Positions 49,347 to 57,735 of a stretch of 64,000 nucleotides of DNA are shown here, piece by piece; position 1 is the first letter of the stretch; the number at the start of each line of letters is the position of its first letter. Origin of the DNA: JAEUPI01 sp046348365. GTDB taxonomy: Bacteria; Pseudomonadota; Gammaproteobacteria; Burkholderiales; Burkholderiaceae_C. The notes below the pieces were generated by a model that saw only the letters and a program-made list of their open reading frames with translations, was not told the origin of the DNA and searched no databases. The DNA lies in assembly GCA_046348365.1 (NCBI GenBank), contig JAXMEL010000004.1, forward strand, positions 310,001-374,000, read 5' to 3'. The translations under genes were made by a program, and so were the position numbers.

Positions 49347-50003
49347 ATGCTCGAGCTCTACGCCTTCTCCAAGGTCAACCCCATCGCCCGCGGCCATACC
49401 CGCGACCTGCGCGTGCTGTGGGCGCTCGAAGAGATGCAGCTGCCGTTCCAGCTGGCCGGCATGGACCACCCCGCGCACGACCTCAGCACCGACGCCTATC
49501 GCCGGCTCAGCCCGTTCGAGCAGATACCGGCGATCGACGACGACGGGCTGGTGCTGTCCGAGTCCGCCGCCATCGTGATGTATCTGGCCAGGAAGTGCGG
49601 CCGCCTGATCCCCGCTGACCGCGCCGGCGAGGCGCAGGTGCTGCGCTGGTGCTTCGCCGCGATGAACACGGTGGAGCCGCCGCTGCTCGGCCTGCTGGTG
49701 CTCGACTGGACGTCGTCGTCCGACGGCAGCTGCGCCAGGCACCGCGAGTTCATGGTCGGCTGGGTGAACCGCGTGCTCAGGAATTTGGAGCGCTGGCTCG
49801 CCGAGGGCCAGCGCGAGTTCGTCGCGACCGACGAGTTCACCGTCGCCGACATCCTGATGGCGCATGTGCTGGCGTCGGGCGTCAAGGACGAGAAGTTGCT
49901 GGCGCCGTATCAGGCCGTCACCGCGTATCGTGCCCGCTGCCTGGCCCGGCCGGCGTGGCAGCGGACGATCGAGGCGTATCGCGCGCGGGTCGAGGCCGGG
50001 TAG
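49347..50003 (+). CDS. Glutathione S-transferase family protein
   Basis: 218-residue cytosolic GST. The N-terminal thioredoxin-like domain has VLWALEEMQLPFQ and the glutathione-contact motif LVLSESAAIVMYLARK (about 67-82). The helical C-terminal domain has WLAEGQREFVATDEFTVADILMAHVL, the N-capping/hydrophobic staple motif. The early residues (YAFSKVNPIARGHTRDL) would hold the catalytic Ser or Cys equivalent; no obvious CP motif is present, so the subclass is unclear. It begins 39 bases after purL and lies 12 bases before a VOC protein gene, so the two may be one transcript. The substrate is unknown. Confidence 0.88.
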   Translation: MLELYAFSKVNPIARGHTRDLRVLWALEEMQLPFQLAGMDHPAHDLSTDAYRRLSPFEQIPAIDDDGLVLSESAAIVMYLARKCGRLIPADRAGEAQVLRWCFAAMNTVEPPLLGLLVLDWTSSSDGSCARHREFMVGWVNRVLRNLERWLAEGQREFVATDEFTVADILMAHVLASGVKDEKLLAPYQAVTAYRARCLARPAWQRTIEAYRARVEAG

Positions 50004-50015
50004 AAGGAGCGCTTC

Positions 50016-50459
50016 ATGGCGACACGACAACGACACAAGGGCCGCCTGATCGACCACATCGGCATGGTCGTTCGCGACTTTCCGGCCTGCAAGGCGTTCT
50101 ACATCGCCGTGTTCGACGCGCTGAAGATCCCGATCGGCGGCGCCGACGAGCACAACCTGTTTGCAGACGAGCTGTTCATCGGCTCGACCGAAAGCGACGA
50201 TGCGGCCGGCGTGCTCACCGGGCGCCAACACATCGCGTTCCAGGCGCAAGACCGTGCGATGGTCGATGCCTTCTACAAGGCCGCCATGGCGCACGGCGGC
50301 CGCGACAACGGCCCGCCCGGCGAGCGCTGGTATCACCCGGGCTACTACGCCGCGTTCGTGCTCGACCCCGACGGCAACAACATCGAGGCCGTGTTCCACG
50401 GTGAGGCCGAGCGCAGCGCGGCCTCGGTGCAGATCACCTACCGATTCCCAGACGGTTGA
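50016..50459 (+). CDS. VOC family protein (glyoxalase/bleomycin-resistance fold)
   Basis: 147-residue vicinal-oxygen-chelate fold protein. Two beta-alpha-beta-beta-beta modules are suggested by LIDHIGMVVRDFPACKAFYIAVFDAL, HIAFQAQDRAMVDAFYKAAMAHGG and the terminal AFVLDPDGNNIEAVFHG. Potential metal ligands are His near 14, His near 70 and Glu near 127. The ATG has an AGAAGGAGCG ribosome-binding site. It is next to a GST gene, which would fit glutathione-adduct or electrophile chemistry, but this is only contextual. It ends 19 bases before the convergent FAD oxidoreductase gene. Confidence 0.85.
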   Translation: MATRQRHKGRLIDHIGMVVRDFPACKAFYIAVFDALKIPIGGADEHNLFADELFIGSTESDDAAGVLTGRQHIAFQAQDRAMVDAFYKAAMAHGGRDNGPPGERWYHPGYYAAFVLDPDGNNIEAVFHGEAERSAASVQITYRFPDG

Positions 50460-50478
50460 GCCGCGCGGCCGTGCTCCA

Positions 50479-52068
50479 TCAAGCCAAGTCGCGCCTGACT
50501 TCCACTGCCGCGTTGTGCCCCGGCGCCCCCGTGACCCCGCCCCCCGGGTGCGCACCCGACCCACAGTGATACAGCCCGCGCAACGGCCCCCGATAGCGCG
50601 CGTAGCCGAGCAGTGGCCGCAACGAGAACAGCTGATCCAGCGACAGCTGCCCGTGAAAGATGTCGCCGCCCACGAGACCGAACTCGCGCTCCAGGTCGAG
50701 CGGCGTCAGCGCGCGGTAGCCGAGCAGCGACGCGCGAAAGTTCGGGCAGTGCGACTGCACCACGTCGAACACCGCCTGCACGGCGCGCTCCTTCAACGCG
50801 TCCCAGTCGGCCTCGGGCTTGAACTGCTGGCAGAACAGGCTCGCCACGTGCGCGCCCTTCGGCGCGAGCGAGTCGTCGACCACGCTGGGGATCATCATCT
50901 CCACGATCGGGCGTGACGAGAAGGCGTTCGCCTGCGCATCGACCCACGCGCGGTCCATGTAGGCGAGCGACGGCGCGAACACGATGCCGCTCGCGTGGTG
51001 CGGCATCGGTGTGGTGCCGGGCGCGCACGCGAAGTCGGGCAGCGCCGACAGCGCCACGTTGATGCGCAGCGAGCCCGAGCTGCTGCGATAGCGGGCTATC
51101 GCCTCGTTGAACTCCGCCGGCAGCGCGCTGGCGTCGATCAGCCGCCGGTACAGCACCTGCGGGTGCACGTTCGACACCACGCTGCGCGCGCGGATCTCTT
51201 CGCCGCGATCGGTGAGCACGCCCACCGCTGCGCCGCGCTCCACCAACACGCGCTGCACGCCGTGGCCGAGGTCGATCTGCACGCCGCGTGCGCGCGCTTC
51301 ATCGGCCATCAGCTCGGTGATGCGGCCCATGCCGCCGATCGCATGCCCCCAGCGGCCGGCCTTGCCGTTGACCTCGCCGAAGCAGTGGTGCAGCAGCACG
51401 TAGGCCGAGCCGGCCGCGTAGGGGCTGGCGTAGTTGCCGACCACCGAGTCCCAGCCGAGCACGGCCTTCAGCGGCTCCGATTCGAAGGTGGCGTCGAGCC
51501 AGTGCCCGGCGCTCTTGGTGAACACGTCCATCAGGTCGCGCTTGCCACTCGTGGGCAGTGCGCCGAAGTCGAGCAGCAGGCGCGCCGCAGCGGCGGCATC
51601 GCGCAGCCCTTGCACCACCAGCGGCCCGCCCAGGTTCGGCGGCGCGCGCAGCACCCACTTCTTCAGCTGATCGGCCAGCCGGTCGAGGCGCGCGTAGTAC
51701 CCGCCGAGCGCCTCGGCGTCGCGCGCCGAGAACTTGGCCACTTCGCGCTTCGTGGCCTCGGCGTCGCCACCGAATTGCAGGTAGCGGCCATCGGCCAGCG
51801 GCACGAAGTTGGAGAACGGCCGCTCCTTGATCACGAGCCCGCGTTCGGCCAGGCGCAGGTCGCGAATCACCTGCGGGTTCAGCAGGCTGACGGTGTAGCT
51901 CGCGGTCGAGTTGCGAAAGCCGGGCGCGAACTCCTCGGTGACCGCGGCGCCGCCGACGACGGCGCGCTTCTCGAGCACGCGCACGCGCAAGCCAGCGGCC
52001 GCGAGGTAGCAGGCACAGACCAGGCCGTTGTGGCCGGCCCCGACGATCAGTGCGTCGGTCGTACCCAC
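50479..52068 (-). CDS. FAD-dependent oxidoreductase, phytoene-desaturase/PYROXD2-like
   Basis: 529-residue flavoprotein of the phytoene dehydrogenase-related superfamily. The N-terminal dinucleotide fold DALIVGAGHNGLVCACYLAAAG starts at residue 5, followed by the second FAD motif KRAVVGGAAVTEEFAPGF. The C-terminal FAD-contact segment YHCGSGAHPGGGVTGAPGHNAA is intact. I chose the GTG at 52068 because residues before it (back to an ATG at 52278) are Arg-rich out-of-character sequence lying in the upstream VOC gene. With this start it overlaps the VOC gene by 22 bases, so the two are probably coupled. Substrate unknown; carotenoid clusters are not seen nearby. Confidence 0.88.
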   Translation of the reverse strand: MGTTDALIVGAGHNGLVCACYLAAAGLRVRVLEKRAVVGGAAVTEEFAPGFRNSTASYTVSLLNPQVIRDLRLAERGLVIKERPFSNFVPLADGRYLQFGGDAEATKREVAKFSARDAEALGGYYARLDRLADQLKKWVLRAPPNLGGPLVVQGLRDAAAAARLLLDFGALPTSGKRDLMDVFTKSAGHWLDATFESEPLKAVLGWDSVVGNYASPYAAGSAYVLLHHCFGEVNGKAGRWGHAIGGMGRITELMADEARARGVQIDLGHGVQRVLVERGAAVGVLTDRGEEIRARSVVSNVHPQVLYRRLIDASALPAEFNEAIARYRSSSGSLRINVALSALPDFACAPGTTPMPHHASGIVFAPSLAYMDRAWVDAQANAFSSRPIVEMMIPSVVDDSLAPKGAHVASLFCQQFKPEADWDALKERAVQAVFDVVQSHCPNFRASLLGYRALTPLDLEREFGLVGGDIFHGQLSLDQLFSLRPLLGYARYRGPLRGLYHCGSGAHPGGGVTGAPGHNAAVEVRRDLA

Positions 52069-52454
52069 TGCCGCAACTCGATCGGGTTGCCGTCGGGGTC
52101 GCGGATCTCGGCTCGCGCATAGTCGGGCCGCTTCACGGGCCCCCACGCTGCCCGGATGCCCTTTTGCTCGAGCATGCGCAACGCGCCGTCCATGTCGTCG
52201 ACCTCGAGCGCCAGACACTGCCAGCCGAGCCGCTGCTCGGCGCTTCGAGGCGCAATCGAACTCGCTTGCGGATAACACATCACTTCGATCGTGGTGCCGC
52301 CCAGCTCCAGGTACACCAGCTCCAGCGGCCCATAAGGGGTCTCGGCAATGTGCTGGCGAGCGCGCTCACGAAAGCCGAGCACGCCCACGTAGAAGGCGAT
52401 CGTGCGCTCGGGCGCCGCGGTGAGCAGCTCGATGTGGTCGATGCGCTTGAACAT
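52047..52454 (-). CDS. VOC family protein (glyoxalase fold)
   Basis: 135-residue single-domain VOC protein: MFKRIDHIELLTAAPERT, GFRERARQHI, LELVYLELGGTTIEVMCYP, LALEVDDMDGALRMLEQKG and RAEIRDPDGNPIELRQW. Potential ligands are His7, Glu near 57, His/Glu near the end (IELRQW). The ATG at 52454 follows a strong GAAGGAGGCC ribosome-binding site. The stop lies inside the following FAD oxidoreductase gene. It could be an isomerase, dioxygenase or lyase; function cannot be assigned. Confidence 0.87.
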   Translation of the reverse strand: MFKRIDHIELLTAAPERTIAFYVGVLGFRERARQHIAETPYGPLELVYLELGGTTIEVMCYPQASSIAPRSAEQRLGWQCLALEVDDMDGALRMLEQKGIRAAWGPVKRPDYARAEIRDPDGNPIELRQWVRPTH

Positions 52455-52566
52455 GGGGGCCTCCTTCGTCCTTGGGGCTGGATGGGGCGCGCCGAAGCGT
52501 AGGTCACGGCTGCAGGCCAAGCGCGGATTGTGCCCGCCGCGTGTCGGCTTCCCCCGACAACTGCGC

Positions 52567-52595
52567 TGGTCAAGCGCGCGCCAACCCTCTACATT
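52567..52595 (+). promoter_or_regulatory. Candidate sigma-70 promoter of the micro-gene
   Basis: TGGTCA (52567-52572) and TACATT (52590-52595) are each 4/6 matches to consensus with a 17-base spacer, about 48 bases before the start codon of the 21-codon gene. It is plausible by position; other start sites cannot be excluded. Confidence 0.35.
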
Positions 52596-52642
52596 GGTTG
52601 GCGGCCGCATCAGCGGCCGCATTCCAACCCTGGAGGTGAAAC

Positions 52643-52708
52643 ATGGCAACTGCGAAGAAGAAACCGGCGAAGAAGGCAGCCAAGAAGAAGGTCGCCAAGA
52701 AGAAGTAG
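52643..52708 (+). CDS. Micro-gene: 21-residue Lys/Ala-rich histone H1-like peptide
   Basis: The ATG at 52643 is preceded by a strong GGAGGTGAAAC ribosome-binding site and opens a 21-codon frame ending with TAG. The product has 12 lysines, 6 alanines, and one each of Met, Thr, Pro and Val apart from these, in KKKPAKKAAKKKVAKKK. This resembles one or two repeat units of histone H1-like C-terminal tails (AlgP, Hc-type), suggesting nucleic-acid or polyanion binding. A perfect 12-base hairpin begins 8 bases after the stop and a candidate promoter lies upstream, so it looks like a self-contained unit. The ribosome-binding site, composition and terminator argue for a real gene; expression is unproven. 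Confidence 0.65.
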   Translation: MATAKKKPAKKAAKKKVAKKK

Positions 52709-52716
52709 ACCGTTCG

Positions 52717-52743
52717 GCTGGGAAGCTGCAGCAGCTTCCCAGC
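52717..52743 (+). terminator. Perfect 12-base hairpin after the micro-gene
   Basis: GCTGGGAAGCTG (52717-52728) and CAGCTTCCCAGC (52732-52743) pair perfectly around a CAG loop. No T-run follows, so it may be a terminator of the Rho-assisted kind or a 3' stabilising hairpin. Confidence 0.6.
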
Positions 52744-52878
52744 AACGAACGCGCAGAGGCAGCGGGTGTTGCACGCTGCATCGCCCGGTGGTGCCAACCA
52801 GCAACACTCCCGCACACAGGGGTTGCCTCCAACGGGCCGCTGCGCGCAAATGGCGCTCCCGCTGGTTGAGGGGTCATC

Positions 52879-53112
52879 ATGGCGCAGTCTGTTTCTTTGC
52901 CGCTCGAGCCCGGATTCGAAGTGCACTTCCGCTCGCTGCTGCGGCGCGGCTTCGAGCTGATCTTCCCGTGCGATGGTGAAGGCCGCGTGGACATGGACGC
53001 GCTGAGCGACCGCGCGAAGGTCGACTACCTCTTCGCTCGCGCCATGGTCGGCCGCGAATACGCCGGCCCGGCGCTGTGCCGCACGGCGACCTTCGAGATC
53101 GGAGGGCGTTGA
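52879..53112 (+). CDS. Conserved hypothetical protein, 77 residues
   Basis: Short acidic-basic mixed protein with EPGFEVHFRSLLRRGFELIF, CDGEGRVDMDALSDRAK and YLFARAMVGREYAGPAL. I recognise the pattern HFRSL...PCD..GRVD.DALS..A...Y.FARA.VGRE from short unnamed proteins of Burkholderiales, but no function is known to me. No transmembrane segment or signal. The ATG at 52879 has GAGGGG upstream. It lies 1 base before the next start and so forms a two-gene unit. Confidence 0.65.
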   Translation: MAQSVSLPLEPGFEVHFRSLLRRGFELIFPCDGEGRVDMDALSDRAKVDYLFARAMVGREYAGPALCRTATFEIGGR

Positions 53113-53113
53113 G

Positions 53114-53650
53114 ATGTGGACGGTCAGAGCCAAACAGTCTCCCGTCAAGACCTCGTGGCGTGGCGACGAGATCGTCGTCACGCAGGGCGTGGAGCGCATC
53201 GATGGTCTGCGCGCCGGCGAGATCGAGCGCGTGACGCTGATTCACCGCGGCGCGGGCGAATCGCCCGGCGAAGTGCGTGCGGCGCTGTTCGAGATGAGCG
53301 GGCGCGCCGTGCTGCTGCGCGCCACCTCGGGCGTGATCGGTCGCGTGCTGTTCGAGCGCCAGGCCTGGTGGTCACGCCGCAACTGCATCTACTGGGTCAG
53401 TGAACGCTGCGTTACCTGGCCGCCATCCGTGGGCCGCAGGCGCTGGCGCTTCGGCCGCACCGAACTGCCGCAGGTGCGCACGCTGTTGCCCGCTGACGTG
53501 GCATCGCTGTTCGAACGCACGGCCGTCACCGGGCCGCACACCTGGGAACAACGCAAGCAGTACCGCATCGAGCGCCGTCGCCCGTTCCCCGGCTGGGCGC
53601 TCGGCGCGACGCCGATGGTCAGCGGCGCATCGGTCCAGCCGACCAGCTAG
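53114..53650 (+). CDS. Hypothetical protein, 178 residues, Trp/Arg-rich
   Basis: Not recognised. The ATG at 53114 has GGAGGG seven bases upstream and almost touches the stop of the previous small gene, which supports the start and a shared transcript. The product is basic, with many Arg and Trp (QAWWSRRNCIYWVSERCVTWPP; KQYRIERRRPFPGWALG), no signal peptide and no clear membrane helix. The N-terminal half (about 1-95) looks like a beta-rich domain. Codon composition is like the neighbours. It could be a DNA- or protein-binding accessory factor, but nothing in the sequence decides this. Confidence 0.55.
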   Translation: MWTVRAKQSPVKTSWRGDEIVVTQGVERIDGLRAGEIERVTLIHRGAGESPGEVRAALFEMSGRAVLLRATSGVIGRVLFERQAWWSRRNCIYWVSERCVTWPPSVGRRRWRFGRTELPQVRTLLPADVASLFERTAVTGPHTWEQRKQYRIERRRPFPGWALGATPMVSGASVQPTS

Positions 53651-53764
53651 GCCCGTTCGCGCTACGGCAAGGGTCGCGACGCCGCTGCCCTGCGCCCGCG
53701 GTCGTGCCGCGGCCTGGTGGCCGGCTTCGGCACAATCGTCCGGTCGCCTTGCCCGGAGCCCGTG

Positions 53765-54997
53765 ATGCCCCTGGAGCCCGCCCACCGGCCGCTCCCTGCG
53801 CTGCGCCAGATGGTTGCCGAATCCGGCGGGCTCTACCTCGCCAACGCGGTCATCGGCTTCATCTTCGCCGCGTCGGGGCCGGTGGCGATCATCCTCGCCG
53901 TCGGTGCGCGCGGCGGGCTGAGCGAGAGCGATCTGTCGTCGTGGATCTTCGGCTCGTTCTTCATCAACGGGCTGATCACGCTGCTCTTCTGCGCGCTGTA
54001 CCGGCAGCCGCTGGTCTTCTTCTGGACGATCCCCGGCACCGTGCTGGTGGGCCCGGCGCTCGGCCACCTCGCCTGGGCCGAGGTGGTCGGTGCCTTCGTC
54101 GCCACCGGGCTGTTGATGCTGGTGCTGGGCCTTTCGGGCTGGGTGCGGCGCGCCATGCAGGCCGTGCCGATGCCGATCGTGATGGGCATGGTGGCCGGCG
54201 TGTTCCTGCGCTTCGGCCTGGGGCTGGTGTTCGCGGTGCGCGACGACGTGTGGATCGCCGCGCCGATGGTCGCCGCCTTCCTCGCGCTCAGCGCGGCGCC
54301 CGCATGGTCGCGCCGGCTGCCGCCGCTGATCGGCGCGCTGGCGGTCGGCGCGGTGGCGATCGCGCTGCTCGGCAAGTTTCATCCGAGCGGCACGGCGCTG
54401 CACACGCTGGCGCATCCCAACCTGTACGTGCCGGTGTTCTCGTGGCGCGCGATGGTGGAGCTCGTGGTCCCGCTTGCCATCACCGTGCTGGTGGTGCAGA
54501 ACGGCCAGGGTGTGGCGGTGCTCGACGCCGCCGGGCACAAGCCGCCCGTCAACGCCATCACGGTCGCCTGCGGCGCGGGCTCGATGCTCGCCGCGCTGGT
54601 GGGCACGGTCTGCACCTGCCTCACCGGCCCGGTGAACGCGATCATCTCCGGCTCGGGCGAGCGGCAGCGGCACTACACCGCGGGCCTGGCGGTGGGCGTG
54701 TTCGCGCTGGCGTTCGGGTTGTTCGCGCCGGTGTTCACGCGGCTGATGCTCGCCACGCCGCCGGCGTTCATCGCCGCGCTGGCCGGCCTGGCCATGCTGC
54801 GCGTGCTGCAGGTGGCGTTCAACGTGTCGTTTCGCGAGCGCTTCACGCTCGGTGCGCTGGTCACCTTCCTCGTCACGGTGGCCGACGTGCCGATCTTCAA
54901 CATCGGCGCGCCGTTCTGGGGCCTGGTGATCGGCTACGCGGTATCGCGCCTGCTCGAACGCAAGGATTTCGGCGCCGAGGGCTCCGCTCGTGCATGA
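53765..54997 (+). CDS. benE: Benzoate/H+ symporter family transporter (BenE)
   Basis: Inner-membrane transporter of the BenE family, known for proton-coupled benzoate uptake. 410 residues from the ATG at 53765 (GGAG 8 bases upstream). About 11-12 helices, including LYLANAVIGFIFAASGPVAIILAV, FFWTIPGTVLVGPALGHL, PMPIVMGMVAGVFLRFGLGL, ITVLVVQNGQGVAVL and CTCLTGPVNAIISGSGERQRHY, the last two being hallmark segments of the family. It is convergent with the 2-oxoacid oxidoreductase operon. No benABCD genes are visible, so the actual substrate may be another aromatic or carboxylate. Confidence 0.88.
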   Translation: MPLEPAHRPLPALRQMVAESGGLYLANAVIGFIFAASGPVAIILAVGARGGLSESDLSSWIFGSFFINGLITLLFCALYRQPLVFFWTIPGTVLVGPALGHLAWAEVVGAFVATGLLMLVLGLSGWVRRAMQAVPMPIVMGMVAGVFLRFGLGLVFAVRDDVWIAAPMVAAFLALSAAPAWSRRLPPLIGALAVGAVAIALLGKFHPSGTALHTLAHPNLYVPVFSWRAMVELVVPLAITVLVVQNGQGVAVLDAAGHKPPVNAITVACGAGSMLAALVGTVCTCLTGPVNAIISGSGERQRHYTAGLAVGVFALAFGLFAPVFTRLMLATPPAFIAALAGLAMLRVLQVAFNVSFRERFTLGALVTFLVTVADVPIFNIGAPFWGLVIGYAVSRLLERKDFGAEGSARA

Positions 54998-55086
54998 CGC
55001 CGTAGAAGGCCGATGAAGGCCGCATCGTCGATTGCGGGAGCTCGGCAGCTACGAGGTGCAGCAGCCGAGGCGGTGAGGGTCACGCG

Positions 55087-56721
55087 CTAGATATCCTCGG
55101 CGACCATCTCGATCGCGCTGCACGGGCATTCGGCCACGCAGACGCCGCAGCCCTTGCAGTAGTCGTAGTTGAACCGGAAGCGCAGGCCGGGGCCGAGCTT
55201 GATCACGGCGTTGTCGGGGCACATGCCGTAGCAGTTGTCGCACTCGAAGCAGTTGCCGCACGACAGGCAGCGCCGTGCCTCGAACAGCGCCGTGCCTTCG
55301 GTGAGGCCGCCCTGCACCTCGTCGAAGCTGCTGGTGCGTCGCGCCAGGTCGAGCTGCGGCCGCATGGTCTTCGGCGCGTCGGTGTAGTACCACAGGTTCA
55401 GCCGCTCGAAGGTGGCCACGGCATGTTTGGGCGGCGGTTGCAGCGTGGTGCCGCGCAGCCAGGCGTCGATGTGGCGCGCGGCCTTCTTGCCGTGCCCCAC
55501 CGCGACCGTCACGTTGCGCTCGGCGGGCACCATGTCGCCACCGGCGAAGAGGCCGGCGCGGCCGGTCATCATCGTGGCCGGGTCGACCTGCACCACGCCG
55601 TCCTTCACCTCGAGCCCGGGCACGCCGTGAAGCAGCGAAAGGTCCACGTCCTGCCCGAGCGCGAGCACCAGAGAGTCGGCCTGCAGCGTCTCGAACTCGC
55701 CGGTGGGTTGCGGGTTGCCCTTGGCGTCGAGCACCATCTTCTCGATCGTGAGTTCACCGCCGGCGCGGCCGAGCGACGACTGCTTGATCGTCGACAGCCA
55801 CTTGACCATCACGCCTTCTTCGAGCGCTTCTTCGACCTCGAAGTCGTGCGCCGGCATCTTCTCGCGCGTGCGGCGGTAGACGATCACCGCCTCGGTGGCG
55901 CCGAGCCGCTTGGCGGTGCGCGCCACGTCGATCGCGGTGTTGCCGCCGCCGTAGACCACCACGCGACGGCCGAGCATCGGCTTGTCCTCGCCTTCCATCG
56001 AGCGCAGCACGTTCACCGCGTCGAGGATGCGCGACGAATCCTTGGCCGGGATGAACGTGCGCCTGGCGATGTGCGCGCCGACCGCGAGGAACGCGGCGTC
56101 GAAGCCGCGCATCGCCTGTTCGATGTGCGCCACCTTGCGATTCAGCTCGACCGTGACGCCCAGCGCGACGATGCGCTGCATCTCGGCATCGAGCACGTCG
56201 CGCGGCAGCCGGTACTTCGGGATGCCGAAGCGCATCATGCCGCCCAGCGTGGGGCCGGCCTCGAGCACGCTTACCGCATGGCCCATGCGCCGCAGGTGAT
56301 ACGCAGCCGACATGCCCGACGGCCCGCCGCCGACGACGAGCACCTTCTTGCCCGACTCCGCTGCCGGTGGCTCGAAGCGCCAGCCGCGCTCGAGCGCCAC
56401 GTCGCCGAGGAAGCGCTCGACCGAGTTGATGCCCACCGCTTCGTCGAGCTTGCCGCGATTGCACGCGCCCTCGCAGCTGTGGTAGCAGACGCGGCCCATG
56501 ATCGCCGGGAACGGGTTGTCGCGCGTGAGGTGGCGCCACGCGGCTTCGTAGTCGCCGCTCTCGGCGTGATACAGCCAGCCCTGGATGTCTTCGCCGGCGG
56601 GGCACTGCACGTTGCACGGCGGCAGCCGGTCGACGTAGACCGGGCGCTGCGTGCGCCAGCTGCCGGTCTTGTTGGCCAGCGACGAGCCCGGGTCGAGCGT
56701 GATGGCAAACGGCTTGTCCAT
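55087..56721 (-). CDS. FAD oxidoreductase fused to Fe-S domains, electron-transfer subunit of a 2-oxoacid oxidoreductase
   Basis: 544 residues in three parts. An N-terminal Fe-S domain as in GltD (PPCNVQCPAGEDIQGWLYH, CYHSCEGACNRG) is followed by a flavin/NAD(P) reductase core with VVGGGPSGMSAAYHLRRMG, VVVYGGGNTAIDVARTAKR and LFAGGDMVPAERNVTVAVGHGK. The C-terminus is ferredoxin-like, with clustered cysteines CLSCGNCFECDNCYGMCP and CKGCGVCVAECP, enough for two [4Fe-4S] clusters. Its ATG overlaps the stop of the beta-subunit gene (TGATG). It probably moves electrons from the thiamine subunits to NAD(P)+, combining roles that are separate (ferredoxin-like and NADH-linking subunits) in phenylglyoxylate oxidoreductase. 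Confidence 0.87.
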   Translation of the reverse strand: MDKPFAITLDPGSSLANKTGSWRTQRPVYVDRLPPCNVQCPAGEDIQGWLYHAESGDYEAAWRHLTRDNPFPAIMGRVCYHSCEGACNRGKLDEAVGINSVERFLGDVALERGWRFEPPAAESGKKVLVVGGGPSGMSAAYHLRRMGHAVSVLEAGPTLGGMMRFGIPKYRLPRDVLDAEMQRIVALGVTVELNRKVAHIEQAMRGFDAAFLAVGAHIARRTFIPAKDSSRILDAVNVLRSMEGEDKPMLGRRVVVYGGGNTAIDVARTAKRLGATEAVIVYRRTREKMPAHDFEVEEALEEGVMVKWLSTIKQSSLGRAGGELTIEKMVLDAKGNPQPTGEFETLQADSLVLALGQDVDLSLLHGVPGLEVKDGVVQVDPATMMTGRAGLFAGGDMVPAERNVTVAVGHGKKAARHIDAWLRGTTLQPPPKHAVATFERLNLWYYTDAPKTMRPQLDLARRTSSFDEVQGGLTEGTALFEARRCLSCGNCFECDNCYGMCPDNAVIKLGPGLRFRFNYDYCKGCGVCVAECPCSAIEMVAEDI

Positions 56722-57731
56722 CACACTGGCTCCTCGCCGAGCAGGCCGAAGCGCTTGATGTTGCGGTCGGCCTGGGCCTGGATCCGGCGCAGCATGTCGG
56801 GCTGGCCGTTGGTGCCGAACAGGTGCGCGAAGCGCTTCTGCGGTTTCAGGTACTCGTCGACCGGCACCTGGCGGCGGATCTTCGTGACGGCGGTGACTTC
56901 GCCGTGCTCGGCCTCGAACACCGGGAAGATGCCGGTCTCGCGCGCCAGCCGCGCGAGCCTGATCGTGTCGTGGCTGGCGGCGCCCCAGCCGAGCGGGCAG
57001 GGCACCAGCACGTGCAGGTAGCGCGCGCCGCGGATGGACATCGCCTTGGTGACCTTGGCCTCGATATCGCGCAGGTCGGCCACCGTGGCGGTGGCGACAT
57101 AAGGTATCTCGTGCGCCATCGCGATCAGCGGCAGGTTCTTGCCCTTGCCGAAATCGGCGCCCGGCTGCGGGCCGACGGCCATGGTGGTGGCGGTGCGCGC
57201 GGCCGGCGGCGTGGCCGAGCTGCGCTGCACGCCGGTGTTCATGTAGGCCTCGTTGTCGTAGCAGACGTAGAGCACGTCGTCGTCGCGCTCGAACATGCCC
57301 GACAGACAGCCGAAGCCGATGTCGGTGGTGCCGCCGTCGCCGCCCTGCGCGATCACGCGCACGTCGGCGCGCGCGCCCTTGGCGGCCTTGACCTTCAGCG
57401 CCGCGGCGATGCCGGTGCCCACCGCGGCGGCGTTGCCGAACAGCGAGTGGATCCACGGCAGCTGCCACGAAGTTTCGGGGTAGGGCGTGGAGAACACCTC
57501 GAGGCAGCCGGTGGCGTTGGCGGCGATCAGCTGGCCGCCGGTGGCGCGCATCGCGGCGTCGAGCGCGTAGCGCGCGCCGAGCGCCTCGCCGCAGCCCTGG
57601 CAGGCGCGGTGGCCGCTGGTGAGCGCGTTGCTCCGCGTGGTCGAGGCCTGCTCGCTGCGCTGCTCGGGCGTGAGCAGCCGGTTGCCGACGGTGAAGGTGC
57701 CGGTCTGGTAGAACTTGATCGGGGTGGTCAC
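56721..57731 (-). CDS. 2-oxoacid:acceptor oxidoreductase beta subunit (PorB-like)
   Basis: 336-residue thiamine-diphosphate-binding subunit. HRACQGCGEALGARYALDAA is the Fe-S/TPP entry segment of PorB. GDGGTTDIGFGCLSGMFERDDDVLYVCYDNEAYMNTGVQRS is the TPP/Mg2+ motif (GDG...N) with the family NExYMNTGxQ sequence. ANATGCLEVFSTPYPETSW is typical of PorB. It lies 4 bases after the alpha gene and overlaps the FAD/Fe-S gene. The acid could be pyruvate, another 2-oxoacid or an aryl glyoxylate. Confidence 0.9.
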   Translation of the reverse strand: MTTPIKFYQTGTFTVGNRLLTPEQRSEQASTTRSNALTSGHRACQGCGEALGARYALDAAMRATGGQLIAANATGCLEVFSTPYPETSWQLPWIHSLFGNAAAVGTGIAAALKVKAAKGARADVRVIAQGGDGGTTDIGFGCLSGMFERDDDVLYVCYDNEAYMNTGVQRSSATPPAARTATTMAVGPQPGADFGKGKNLPLIAMAHEIPYVATATVADLRDIEAKVTKAMSIRGARYLHVLVPCPLGWGAASHDTIRLARLARETGIFPVFEAEHGEVTAVTKIRRQVPVDEYLKPQKRFAHLFGTNGQPDMLRRIQAQADRNIKRFGLLGEEPV

Positions 57732-57735
57732 GACT

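Noticed and set aside
52709..52878. Possible tRNA or structured RNA in the gap after the micro-gene
   Set aside because: No cloverleaf arms or T-loop consensus could be found; only the single hairpin at 52717-52743 is supported.
56719..57468. Extended start for the FAD/Fe-S subunit reaching into the beta-subunit gene
   Set aside because: The extra N-terminal residues are an Arg/His-rich out-of-frame reading of PorB; the ATG at 56721 couples to the beta stop and fits the domain start.
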